Below, one piece after another: positions 1-22,400 of a stretch of DNA of 64,000 nucleotides. Origin of the DNA: Anoplopoma fimbria (Eukaryota > Chordata > Actinopteri > Perciformes > Anoplopomatidae); contig NC_072456.1 of assembly GCF_027596085.1 (NCBI RefSeq), positions 15,390,744 through 15,454,743 on the forward strand, in the 5' to 3' direction. Position numbers and translations under genes: made by a program. A model generated the notes under the pieces. The model saw nothing but the letters and a program-made list of their open reading frames with translations, was not told where the DNA came from and ran no database searches. Position 1 is the first letter of the stretch, and each line of letters starts with the position of its first letter.

Positions 1-270
1 TACAAGTCATGGCTCTATGCAGTAATGACACAAATACTTTCCACAATCAATCAATATCATTGTTGTGTTTGATTAATTGATCAATTTCACAAAAAGGTTA
101 TCTAAACAAGAAGGAGTTACTTAAAATGGCAGTGATCTCAACGTTGTGCGACTATACAGCTCTTAAATACCACACAAAAAATACAGTGTAAAAAACAATA
201 ATTTTTTCAATCAAATGTCAGATAGCACAGCTATTCCAAGGTGGGAACAAATTCGCCAAAGGCTGTCATC
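1..270. other. Sequence downstream of phosphatase stop codon
   Basis: AT-rich, presumably the 3' UTR and beyond of the minus-strand phosphatase. I could not point to a clear AATAAA signal in this short stretch. Confidence 0.4.
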
Positions 271-3200
271 TCAGACCGAGCAGAGGGAGAGCAGAAGGAG
301 GCCCATCATGAGGAGCAGGAGGCTGGGGTGGATGGATCCAGCGTGGTCAGGTGGGGGCAGTTCGCAGTTCTCGTAGGGTTCTATGCAGGCAGCATAAGCA
401 ATGACATGGGCAATGTAGTTCTGTTCCTGGACCCCGTGGAAAAGATGTGACATGGGACCTTTGGCAAAGATGGCTACATCCTCTATGCCATGGGTCTCTG
501 AGTCAAGAGGGACAGGAGCCTGCTGACGGTAATCTTTATCCGCTGAAGTAGTAAAAGACAAAGGAGCGTTATAGTAGTTCTCTGGCACATAGACAAATTT
601 CAAAATAACAATGAAACCCAATGCAGCTGAATGGCAAACCACTTAATCAGAACTCCCACACAGTATCAATGAAAATGGAATATCATAATTTAAAGTTGTA
701 GTATTCATTGCAGAGCTACTGTATAATTGCATTGTGTCGTAAACAACAAGTCAAGGTTAACAGTCACAGGTAAATTAAAGTTTATTGCACCAAGTTGTTG
801 TACTGACACATTCTTAAGATTATCTGAAACTTCTTAATGATTAAAGGATGATAAAGTTGTAGTAGTTTTTAGAGCATTGTACATTATGTGTTATTCTTAT
901 AATATAATAACAGTTGTTGTTGGTTTTAAAGAGTTCTTCTGTTTTTTATTTGTGGCTGGAAATAATATCTAAGGCATCTGCTGTGGTCCCCCACCTCAAC
1001 ATCTTTTTGCAAAGCTCCTAACAAAATACTACATGCTCACTACAGAAACAATATTTGGTAAAGTTCATAGGATACAAATTGTATCCTATGAACTTTACCA
1101 AATATTGTAATACAATTGATAAATGTGTTTCACTTGAGTAAATTGCTGTCCTTTTAAAGAACCAACATTTCCTTAGTGGTGGTTCATGGGGACATTTGTG
1201 TACCACTACACTTGGACTCTTCAAATCCTCTAAAATAGGTATGCTGTTACACCACAAGATGGAGCTACTAAATAACTTAGTCTCACTTACATGAAACAGT
1301 CTCATTCATATCGGGCCGAGTTCCATTCCGATATCCTGGTCCATTTCCATACACAGCAGTGGTATAGTGCTTGTTGTCGTCAGCTAGTGCGCGAGACACC
1401 CCTGTAAATCAGAGGACAAATTGGTATCTACAGGTTTGTTCAAATCTGGAAAATCAGAGGTTTTTCACTTTTTATTATAAAACCTCCATCAACACAGCTC
1501 TTATCAAATTATAAGACTACATTTTACCGAAAACAGAGTTTCCTCTTGCAGAATATCCTCCAAAGGCAAAGACATGGGAGTGGTCAGCAGTGACCACAGA
1601 GAGAGTGTCAAGCTCACTGGTGAGTTCAGCTGCTCGCCCGATCGCCCGGTCAAACTCAACAGCCTCATAGAGAGCTCTTTTGGCCTTCCCTCCGTGGTGA
1701 CCATGGTCAATTCTTCCGCTTAAAGTTAAGAAAAAAGCAATTCTCAAATAAGCAACAGCAGAGCATCTCTCATAATAGTAATATGTTTTTTTTACTGTTA
1801 TTGATGTACCACATATTTACTGTAACAAAAGTATACATTTAAAAAAATACAATGTAACTTCTATTTAAAGTGTGAGAAAGGGTTTAGATGTCAATGGTGA
1901 TGTCAATGGTTTCGAAGTTAGAGTGTTGAACTTTTAACAGTTAATTCATGGTGTGACAGAGCAGTTACACTGACAGTTTCAAGACTAAGAAGTTGTTTGC
2001 TGAAATATGTACAGAAAACAATAACACTTATCTTCTACAAAGAGGTAAAATCCCTTTGGGTTCTTGCTAAGAACCTTAATTGCTTTCTCAGTCATCTCCG
2101 TAAGGGAGGGGTCCAGGGATGAATCACGGTCCAACTCGTAGTGGCAGTCTCTGGGCTCAAAGAGACCTAAATCAAGAAAAAACAAGTTTAACTAAGAAAC
2201 ACATTCCCAATTGTATTAATAGAACTGGCAGTGTTAGTGCCACAATTTGATTAAATGTGCACACTTAAAGTTTTTCTGAAAAAACAAATTTATGGCATAA
2301 AATTGCAATTAAACTGAGATTGTAAAATAGAAGATAATCTTACGACTTTTAATCGAGACCCTGTTGTATCTACCATTTTCGTCCAAGAACAGCTCAGGCA
2401 AACTTTTAGTGGTTTTATTGAGAAGTGTCTTAAATGATTAATTGATTGTCAAAAGGGTGAATTAAATTGTTCTTCTTACCTATCAGGAAGTCTGTATTTG
2501 AAGGATTGACGGCATCCAAATCCGCTTTATTCCACACATATTTAGCATTCTGTAGGTAATGAATAAAAACAAACACATATTTATTGGAAGTTATGGGAAG
2601 AGTTGGGGGAGGAAACTGTTTTCTCACTGAAAAAAATGTAGTTGCAGCAAGAGGGACCATTTACCTTTTTGTTCTTTAACCACTCCGCAACAAGATTTTG
2701 TCCATCTAATCGGTCTCCTGTATAAGTTGAATACTCAGGGTCTTGTGTGTTATTTGGAAACATGTACTGACGACCTCCACCAAGAATGACCTGGATCAAA
2801 TGACACATTGACAGTTATATATTTCATACTTTGCATCTTAAACTTTCGCAGATTTTCTAATCCAGAGTGATATCCATAAACCTTACTGCCTCATTGGTTT
2901 ACTCTGCATGTGTTTTCCAAACAACCATTGTTTGGGATGCTAGTTCATTTTATTGCAAGTTATCAAAACCCATGTTAATGATCAAATTGTTGACTTAATA
3001 TGGCATGGCGAGATTGATTGGTTCAATTTTGTCAATGAAAATTCTCTGTCAAGGTATAGTAAACCAAGAAGTAGAAATTCAAGAGAACTAGACATGTGTT
3101 TTGTCTTGTCTCATCCAACAGGTGTCATTTCTGACTAGAGAGGTTGTACAGGTGCCTATATGCAAAGTCACAGATATGAATTCTATAGAGTCACTGCTCT

Positions 3201-6200
3201 GGTGTTCTGCCTCAGAAATACCTTTCTATTAAGACTCACATTTATCTCTGTGTTATGAACCAGCTGGTAAGCAATGTCACGGCAGCCATTTTGGACTGCC
3301 TCAATGGTGAGGTCGGAGTCAGAATACCAGTTTCGGCTGGCAGAGTGAGCATAGTTTGCAGCAGGAGAGGCATGCTGCACTCTGGTTGTAGTGACAATCC
3401 CCACAGACTTTCCTGAAACACACAGAGCAGCTGTGGTCAACGTTTTTTTATACCGTATATTTTGAAATGGATATATACACACTTATGAGATGTTATTTAC
3501 CACCAAAATCAAGATAAAGACAGAAGACAGATATTATCCATGGAAGATGCAATGTCTTTCAGTTCAATTAATTGTGGACAAAATGCAAATTACACTTAAG
3601 ATAAACTGTACATTTTGTATTTGGATATAGAGCCAGGCAGGCACACACTGTGAACTGTCCTGTTATTCACAAGGTTAGGTCACAAGGACAGCCTGGGCCT
3701 TACATCCTCTTAACATATAGTAATAGTAAAAGTAATACTGACCTGTCTGAGTAAATGTCCTTAATGAATAACATATCAACAAGGACCCATCGTAACAGTA
3801 TGAGAGCAAGAAACCAGTATAAAGCAAAGCTGTGTGAACCTGACCCTACCTGCTTTCTTGGCGCGGTGCAAAACTGATGTGACTTCGTTCCCGTAGGTAG
3901 CGCTACAGTTATTCCTTGGGGTGGCAGCAGAGACACCCAGGGTGCCGTAATTAGCCTTCACACCACACAAGTAAGCCGTGGCTGTGCCAGCGCTGTCTGG
4001 CATCTGCTGGTCCACATTGTACGTCTGCAGGGGCCAAATAAATGAACACACATTAACATGAGTATTTATCATCTCAGGCATTTAGCAAGTATAATATATA
4101 TAATATATAAGTTCTTATCCAGTTGTTTCTCACACTGAGATTAAATCCTTTGGACTAGGTGGGTGTGTACATGTACCCTCAACTCATACAAGCAATACAC
4201 TTAGGTTTAGGAACATAAATAACTACAATTGAGTTGTTGTCTTTGTTATTAAACACCTGGCATTTCGAGGTTCCAATCCTGTGTTTTAATTTGTCACAGG
4301 AGATAACACTAACTCTAACCTGAGCTTAAGTTGATTTACTTGCATAACTCAATTCAGCGCTTTTATCATATATTGTGTCCATGGAAGACAAATGTCATCT
4401 TCATATTATTCATGCTGACTACACTGCCTGAATTTCAGAATTCATTGGCATTTAATGGAATTTAATGAAATTGTGTTTCCCCGGTGTTACAAGCCAAGAG
4501 TCAGACCCAATATATATTGATAACAGGCTGCTTGTTTCACAATGACATGATAATAAATGACAGCCTCTTCAAACTCAAGATACCGCCTGTTCACATTCGA
4601 ACTGAAATCTTTCCCCATATTCACGAAAAGAGGCAAAACATATAACTGGCTTGTTAGTGTGATGTGAATGTAGCGTTCTGTAGTCAAGTTTGTTTTGTTG
4701 ATTCCTAATAATATTTGCATAACATAGAGGACATAAGTTAAGTTATACAATAAAACTATGTAAAGCATCATTGCTAACTACAATACCAGGATAAGCTATA
4801 CATTCTAAGAAGTAATTGTGAGTTGCTTTAATGCACACTCCGCTCCATGATGATGCAATAAATATGTTGTCTTTTAAAATTGGTGTATCTATAAATTACA
4901 AAGAAAATAGTAATTCTAACGTGAGTGGTTGTCAATAGGAATGATGTAGTCTACACATGACAGTACTGCTCAACTTCATTGGAGTAAGATGCCTGTGACG
5001 CTTTATGGCCTTGCTTTACAATAATCATTGTCCTTCTATAACACTGAGTGAGTACATGATAGATCCTCGTTTTAGAAAGTTTAAATACACATAGCAGTCT
5101 GAATGTGTCAGGGAGAGTGGGCTGACCTTAGACAGCGCCAGGTGAGGAAAGGTATCCATAACCAGACTGGTCTCCTCCCCAGATTTTCCTGCCAACTGGC
5201 CTTTGAGAATCCTGGCAGCAGTCACTGTGGGTATTCCCATACCTGGAAGCAGGTGGAGACACACCTGAGTGCTAGATAACGTAGGCGAGGCCGGCACAGG
5301 GCTGCCATTGTGCACCGTGAACTTCATAAGGCTCAGCTGACGTGAGTGTTTAAAAGGTGATGAAAGACATCTGAGTTATTAACAATTAGAAATGGTTGAG
5401 AATATACAACACGAATACAGCAATATTCCACATTTCTACTCCTCTACAAACTTGATTATACTTTTTTTTTTAAATATGTCATCAAAAATCCATGGTATCC
5501 TGTCCAACATTTGTTGTCAGAGCTTAGGAATCTTTAGGAATTTTCACTCTTTATTACCACTAAAACAAATTAACATTTTTTCTCTTTTGGTCTATTTTTT
5601 CCCAGGAGGTCATTCATTTAATCATGTTGACCATTTGTTTAAACAAATCTCAAATATACTGTATTTCAACATAGATCTGCAAAATGTTGAATTCATTTAC
5701 TGTCAGTTGCTTAAGTAATGGCAAGAGTTGTTTTGTCATTTATGGGATGATTAAATGTTACTGATCAATCCTAAACACTGATAAAATCTTAAAACAGCTG
5801 TTATCAGCAGGTTTGTGGGCTAGGGTGGAGGCAGCTATAACCATGAATCCATAATTGATCACTTTATTTGTGCAGGGAAGCTGACAGATTATGATCCTGG
5901 ATCATGGCGTTAACAGAAGCAAGTGCACAGCAGTAGTTGGTTTATCTGTGTGTGTCACGGTTAATGTTTAAATGTTATATCAGTAATCCTACCAGCTAAG
6001 AGATTTTAGTATTACAGGGAGTTGAAACTAATTAAATAGGCGACCACTTTATAAAATGTTAGCTAAGCATGGGACTTTTCTCTAACCTTGTTGCAGTGAT
6101 TTACCTTTTTTGGTGTTCAGATCAGTTAAGGATACATGTGGAAATAGCTACACATGCAGTGTGTGGTTTAGCCTCAGTTTGTTTTGTTACGCTTGGCTTT

Positions 6201-7185
6201 CCAAGCAGTAATAACTACTGGTGATCAGATGTCAACATTCATCTCCTTCTTCCCATAAACCCATGCTATTTGGGGTCACCTAGTGCATTTGGTTTGCATT
6301 GCATTCTCTCTCTACCTTGGTGAACTACACCACAATAATGACGAGACTCACACTTCCAAGTGAGATTGGCATTCTTCTAACCTAAACAAGCGAACTGAAC
6401 TGACAGGAAAATTGCTCCACAAATTAAAGAGACCGCTTTAATGCTGGGAAAAGACTCACCATCCCCCAAGAAGAGGATGACATTCTTGGCTTGTTTAATA
6501 TTAGGCTGAACATTCAGGGCAGTGTGAAGAGCCTGTCTCGCTTTGTTGTTCCAGTAGCTGGCATGGAGCTCTTCCTCTAAAAGCAAGAAGATACAATATA
6601 GTGTTATATACAATCAGAAGTGGCTTAATTAAATGTGCTATTAAATGTTAAGTCTGAATGGGCATCCAGGTGATTTTTCTTTTATTTTTGTGTGATTGTT
6701 GAGGTGTATTAACACCAACTCTTACATCACGGATATTAAAAATAAGAAAGACAATTAGCAAAGTCATAAAGAACAAACATTTCTGGCATGATGCTGAAAT
6801 AATCATACAAGACAAGATACCATTAAGATGAATGAGAATTAAAAACTAAATCTAGGTGACCCTGCTCAATCATTGCTTTCTAAAGACACACTCTGTTATA
6901 TATAAAATGGTTGTAACAAATCAGTAAAATAAATATCATCATTCTTTAGCACGTATAACTTTTTAAACTGTACGGCAACAGGCCATGCCTTTGTGTTGAC
7001 CTTCAAATCCAGTTGTAAAAGTTTAACGTGAGATCTGAATGTGAGAATTCTTAGTTTCTGCAGATAAAAAGTTTTGGTCTAACAGCAGCAATATGTAACA
7101 GTTTCTTACCTGAAACAGACAACGTCCATGGCACAGAAATAAAAATCAATAATCCAGTAAAAAGGAGTTTATGTTGGCTGGCCAT
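271..7185 (-). CDS. alpi: Intestinal-type alkaline phosphatase, downstream tandem copy (11 coding exons, 520 aa)
   Basis: Phosphomonoesterase expected on the outer cell surface through a GPI anchor. Exons in transcription order: 7185-7110, 6576-6460, 5242-5127, 4024-3850, 3412-3240, 2790-2665, 2549-2480, 2166-2032, 1719-1528, 1401-1291, 542-271; together 1563 nt in one frame. Visible parts: signal peptide (about residues 1-25); metal ligand D64 in LFLGDG; phosphoserine S114 in [13 protein letters not shown]175 in [10 protein letters not shown]329, D334 and H338 in [12 protein letters not shown]375, H376 and H378 in TADHSHVF; H448 in ETHG. The hydrophobic C-terminus (about 500-520) is typical of GPI signals. 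The DSETHG context resembles intestinal rather than tissue-nonspecific enzymes, from family knowledge. The start is chosen for its strong GCCATGG context and signal peptide. All junctions are GT-AG except intron 8. Odd: ETHG is followed by I450 where G or A is usual. The exact paralogue name is not resolved. Confidence 0.95.
1049..1107. repeat. Perfect 59-bp palindrome in intron 10
   Basis: Bases 1049-1077 are the exact reverse complement of 1079-1107 around a single central base. It would form a 29-bp stem with almost no loop. It lies in intron 10 of the downstream phosphatase (543-1290). Confidence 0.9.
1720..2031 (-). other. Non-canonical intron 8 of downstream phosphatase (AT...AA, or shifted GT-AG)
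   Basis: Read on the minus strand, exon 8 ends GTAGAAG and is followed by ATAAGTG; exon 9 resumes at GCGGAAGAATT after CTTAACTTTAA. This boundary gives V-E-G-G-R-I-D and a 192-nt exon 9, the same length as in the paralogue. A GT-AG reading exists (exon ending GAAGATAA, acceptor TTTAAG), but it would give V-E-D-N-G-R-I-D, one residue longer and with a conserved glycine lost. Confidence 0.65.
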
Positions 7186-7231
7186 GGCGTTGACTATATG
7201 TGAATTAAATAAAGCACAGAAGTGCTTGTCC

Positions 7232-7237
7232 TTTATA
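7232..7237 (-). promoter_or_regulatory. TATA box of downstream phosphatase gene
   Basis: TATAAA followed by GG on the minus strand, about 50 nt upstream of the start codon at 7185. A start site 25-30 nt downstream would leave a leader of roughly 20 nt, unless an untranslated exon lies further upstream. Confidence 0.5.
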
Positions 7238-7559
7238 GCTGCAGGCAAGGAGCAAAGGGCACATGGAGGAGCCTTTGAACGTGAGTGAGAGAGTGCCCCT
7301 GAGGTTTCATAATCATTGGTCTAAACTGCGATATAATGATCCCATCATCTATTTTTATATTTGTGATTATTAGTTCAGGTAAGGTCAGCTAACGTACAAA
7401 CGCAAACTTTATGTTGAAGGTCAACCAGAAGCAGCTTTACTCAATAACGTTGTATAGCCACCATAAATATTAATGTAATGATGAGGATTACAGTGTTTTA
7501 TAGTACTACATTATATATGACATTGCGATTCGACAATATCAGCTTATATCAACATGTAG

Positions 7560-8000
7560 GCCTCTGTATTTTAGCAGATGAACCTTTTATTTATTTATAA
7601 TAATAATAATAGTAATGAATTTGATTTGTATAGCAAACTTTAAATAACAAACAAAATCCCAAAGTGCTTCACACACAGGGTAGAAAACAAAGTTCATATA
7701 ATTCAAGACTTTGAAGTTTAAAAGTAAAAAAAGATTTATCAAACAAAATTAAAAAAGAAAACACATATGAACCAGGACCCTAGGGGAAAGCAGAGAGGAA
7801 AATGTGATTCCATAGACTGTATTTAACAAGTTGAAGTAGTCGCTGTGACGTCACCCATTGGTTTGTTGACTGTCGTTTTGAAGCCTTGAGTTTGGCATTT
7901 TGGCCATCGCCATCTTGGCTTTTAACTTCCATTTAACTGAAGTGACCATATTTGGACTTGAGAGAGGTGGCGTACAGTAGCCTTCAGCTCTACTTTAGTT
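7560..8000. repeat. Fish interspersed repeat between the two phosphatase genes
   Basis: Begins with an ATA/ATT run followed by a 'TTTGTATAGC...AAAGTGCTTCACA' type motif, then a 'GTGACGTCACCCATTGG' and 'GCCATCGCCATCTTGG' type segment. I recognise both as recurring in teleost intergenic DNA. Family name not assigned and boundaries approximate. The rest of 7238-9698 shows no coding signal. Confidence 0.5.
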
Positions 8001-9698
8001 GGAGTGACCACATCAAAGTGATTCAGGGTTGGGCTGCTGAGGTGATGTTGTGACTAATGTTTTCAGTTTTTGTTTTAAAAAAGTCCATTATGCGCATATT
8101 TTAATTTCAGGCATAATGAATTGATAACATGTGAGTCACCGTGGACAGGTGGGTCAGACTGTACATCTGTGGGATGTTTTTCAGCAATGTGATAAAACAA
8201 AAAAGTGTTACTCTGACATGTCACGCAGTTCTGATAGACCGTCACATGGTAACATGTTTTTTTTGTCAGAATCAGCATTTTGACATCTTAGAAAAAGCAA
8301 AATAACTTAAAGTAAATTGCAATGAGCACTAGATGGACACAGCTTTTCAATGATTGTGATAGATACACAGAATTATTTTTTAGTGTCTCCAGATGCTTGA
8401 TTCCATGGAATTTGCTTTAACATGAGATTGTTTTCTCAACTGTTGTTATAGTGTGGCTTGATTACAGAAAGGTCAAAAGGGTGGATCTCTGTATAAGCAG
8501 TGAGATTAAAGTGTCCCTGAAGTGTATGAATTGATGCAAAAATGCACTAAACTCTCCTGTTTATTGCTGTATTCTGTTGATGCAATGGTCGCCTATTGCT
8601 TTTTGTATCATACATTTTTATGTTCATTTATGTATATTTTAGCAATTTGATGAATTGGAGAAAGGACCAAGAACATTTTTTTTCTTCTTATCCTTATTTA
8701 AGTAACATAACATTATAAAAATACATTGACAAAAATATTTGCTTACAAAATACATTCATGTACAATCCAAATAGATTACATATCAAGTGAAAACAGATTT
8801 ACTATTTGGAACCAATGAGGTCAAGATACAAACTTGATTAAACATTTTTTTAAAAGCTACATATTTTTCACTTCTGAAAGAGGTACTGCATCTTCATGAG
8901 TAAGGTCTGTTGGTGTTGCAGCTTGGCACGGCACGATGGCTCGTAGTTCAGGTTTCTGTTACCATCATATAGTCATTTATTCCATCTGGACAATGAAGAT
9001 CATATTCATCAGCAGCTGTGTGTCTAAATGTCCACAAGCTGAACAGTGAGCACTAAGCATGTTTGCTTGTTTCAAGTTATTCTGGGTTAGGGTTAGATTA
9101 ATACTGCATGTAAATATTTAATTACAGCTCTTTGCAATTGTTAACTAGCTCTGCGCGAGCTAAAGTCTGTAATTAACGTCGGAAAACAAGAGTATACAAA
9201 TCAAACTAACTAATGAAAGAAATAGTTAGTGCAAGTTAGTAGTCATGTTGCAAGTACAGGCTTGAAATAGTCCTTAGGAAGTAAATGCAGCTCGCTCTGC
9301 AATGGCAACAGTTGCATGAAGTGTTTCTTATAGAGCCACCTTCGTGTGAATTAACGTTTGCATATTTGTCTATGTTCTATCCTGCCTGTTTGTAAGTTTG
9401 TATTTGAAAAGAGCTACTCTACTGCATGTATGTTAGAACCTGCATTCTGTATTCCCTCTAGGTTACAAGCTCATGTGAATATAAACTGTGTGATCAGGAT
9501 GTATGTGTGTATTTCTGTTAACACAAACAGTACTGTATTGGTCAATCCCTGCATTCCGTCTTGTCAGCCTGTGTGCATACAGTGATTGTGTGTGCATGTA
9601 CTCAATAAATGTTAAGTGCATCAAGTGACTGTATTTCTGTACGCATACAAGGTATTTGTGTTAGTGTGTGTGTATGTTGAAGTGTAGGTGTTCGGGGG

Positions 9699-20482
<10,784 letters not shown>

Positions 20483-20604
20483 CTCTAATCCGAGCAACCT
20501 GGAGGCTGGAGAGGTCGACACTGCCGGCTTTCAGAGCAGCACACCGAGCCCAAAAGAGGCACAGGCAGAGAGTGAGTGTGGCTGCTAAGACCTCTGGCCC
20601 TGCC

Positions 20605-20612
20605 TATTTAAA
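20605..20612 (-). promoter_or_regulatory. TATA-like box of upstream phosphatase gene
   Basis: TTTAAATA on the minus strand, about 125 nt upstream of the ATG at 20482. It is placed to give a 5' leader of about 95 nt on the signal-peptide exon. Confidence 0.5.
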
Positions 20613-20710
20613 GCCCCACTGGGTGTGTAGTAAGGAAGGGCCCACGCCAGCTCATAGGCTTAGAGCCATAAGAGAGGGGAGAGAAAATGTGAGAGAAGGG
20701 GGAAGAGCCA

Positions 20711-20722
20711 GGGAGAGAGAGA

Positions 20723-20763
<41 letters not shown>
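20711..20763. repeat. (GA)n microsatellite
   Basis: GA repeat with one T interruption, about 100 bp upstream of the TATA-like box of the upstream phosphatase. Confidence 0.9.
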
Positions 20764-20768
<5 letters not shown>

Positions 20769-22138
20769 CAGAGAGGCTGGGACCACACAAGAGTGCTTTA
20801 CCATCACAGCCCCTCTACTCACTTTGATTCCTGAACATGCACCACCCCCATTTTGTTGTTTTAAAAGGTTGCTCTAATTTAGCCGTCCCTCTTTTCCCTG
20901 TCTCCCCCACTCTGAACTGTGTATGACAGAAATTTGGATGGTCTTTTGATGTGGTAGTGTATAATGGGTTTTTTAATCTAGCAGCCTTTAACAGGGAGAG
21001 AAAAAAATGGCTACCCAATTTGTGTTGGCATCCATCACTATACAAATCATAACTCTTTTTCCATTTCTTTCCCCCCATTCCCTGGAAAAACAGTCCAAGG
21101 GGAAGAAAGGGAATGAGGCGCAAGCTATACTTGAAATATACTGATTGAGTCTTGATGTGCTCTGCTTTTCATGTCAGGAAAATGGTCATATTTCCATTTC
21201 CCCCCTCTGAATTTTTGCATTTAAAAGACCCCAATATGTTCCCTCTCTCACCAAGTTGTCTTGGCTTGTTTTTCTGTGGGAAGTGAAGCGGGTTTAGCAT
21301 TTTTCTTCCGTGAGGCAGTGGAGACCGCCTGCAGAATGAAAATGTCTCTCTTCTATGCAAACATAACAGTTAATGTGTGAAATAAACTGAGTTGGGCCAA
21401 ATTCGTTTCACACGGCCAGAAGAGTCAAATTCCAGAGGAACTGCTCTCGCCTTGTGAACCTGCGAGGCTGAATCTCGTTACAATTCGGAGCTCTGGAAGA
21501 CCTCTGCTTTCTGCCAACTGCTCACCCGTTGCCAACAGGGGTTTGCAGTTAGTCACATGTGCCTAATCAAGACTGCAATAAAATCATAGCAGTAATCTGG
21601 GTAAAGAGGCCTCACATGATGCGGCCCACACCACATGAACTGGAAATACCAGCAGCAAGGGCAGGAACTCTTGTGGAGGCATGTCTGTCTGTCTATTTGT
21701 TATGGGTTTGCCCCTAAAAGAAAGTCGATCTTATGTTGGGAAAGTCAAATTAGTTTTCTTCAAGACAGGTGTAAACACCTGGTGGCTGTTTTAGGTCTCA
21801 GTGTGGATCATCAATCAACAGAAAAAGGTGCTTAGTAGCTTTTGTTGGGTGATTATATGGCAAGCTTGAATCTTCGTGAGAGGGCAGGGAACTCCTGGGA
21901 ATTTAGAAGACTAATGAAAACGAAGCAAAGCACAATTACTGTTTAAGAATTCAAATCCCAATGTATACTTGAAATACCTTCAGTAAGACAGTCAATGTAT
22001 GGTGCCCAACATTCAGTCCCTCAAATGAAAGACATACGACTGATCATAGATATTATGTATACTCAGAGATTATACATATTATTTCTAACTTGATCTACTA
22101 TGTAGTAAAAATGCCCCAGGCCTCCGATGGAGAGCAAG
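20764..22138. other. Non-coding stretch upstream of phosphatase
   Basis: No exon with credible splice sites and no repeat family recognised. It would be intronic if the candidate first exon at 24435-24483 is used. Confidence 0.4.
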
Positions 22139-22400
22139 TGTACATTACATTACAGTCACTTAGCAGATGCTTTTATCCAAAGCAACTTACAATCAGTAGT
22201 ATATTCACACACTGATGGCTGGGCTACCATGCAAGGTGCCACCATCAGACTCTAACTAACATTCATTCACATCCAGTGAAGCCTTCGGGAGCAACTTGGG
22301 GTTAAGCATCTTGCCCAAGGACACATGGACATGGGTATTGAACCACCGACCCTCTGATTGGAGAACTACCTTGCTCTCCACTACACCACAGCCACAGCAA
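22139..22400 (-). mobile_element. tRNA-derived SINE
   Basis: On the minus strand it opens with a tRNA-like head containing an A-box-like 'TGGTGTAGTGGAGAGCAAGG' and a B-box-like 'GGTTCAATACCC'. A body follows, then a tail with 'TTGCTTTGGATAAAAGC' and (TGTAA)-like repeats, typical of fish SINEs. Confidence 0.75.

Noticed and set aside
1720..2031. Minor (U12) spliceosome class for the AT-starting introns
   Set aside because: A TTTCTTAAC branch-like motif exists near the 3' end, but it is too close to the splice site. The 5' ends (ATAAGT, ATGAGT) do not match the U12 donor ATATCCTT.
4266..4285. B-box-like GAGGTTCCAATCC within an intron
   Set aside because: No cloverleaf or A box could be drawn, so not called a tRNA or SINE.
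20483..20521. In-frame extension of the upstream phosphatase start to 20521
   Set aside because: The upstream codon is GTG, not ATG; the first ATG (20482) opens a proper signal peptide.
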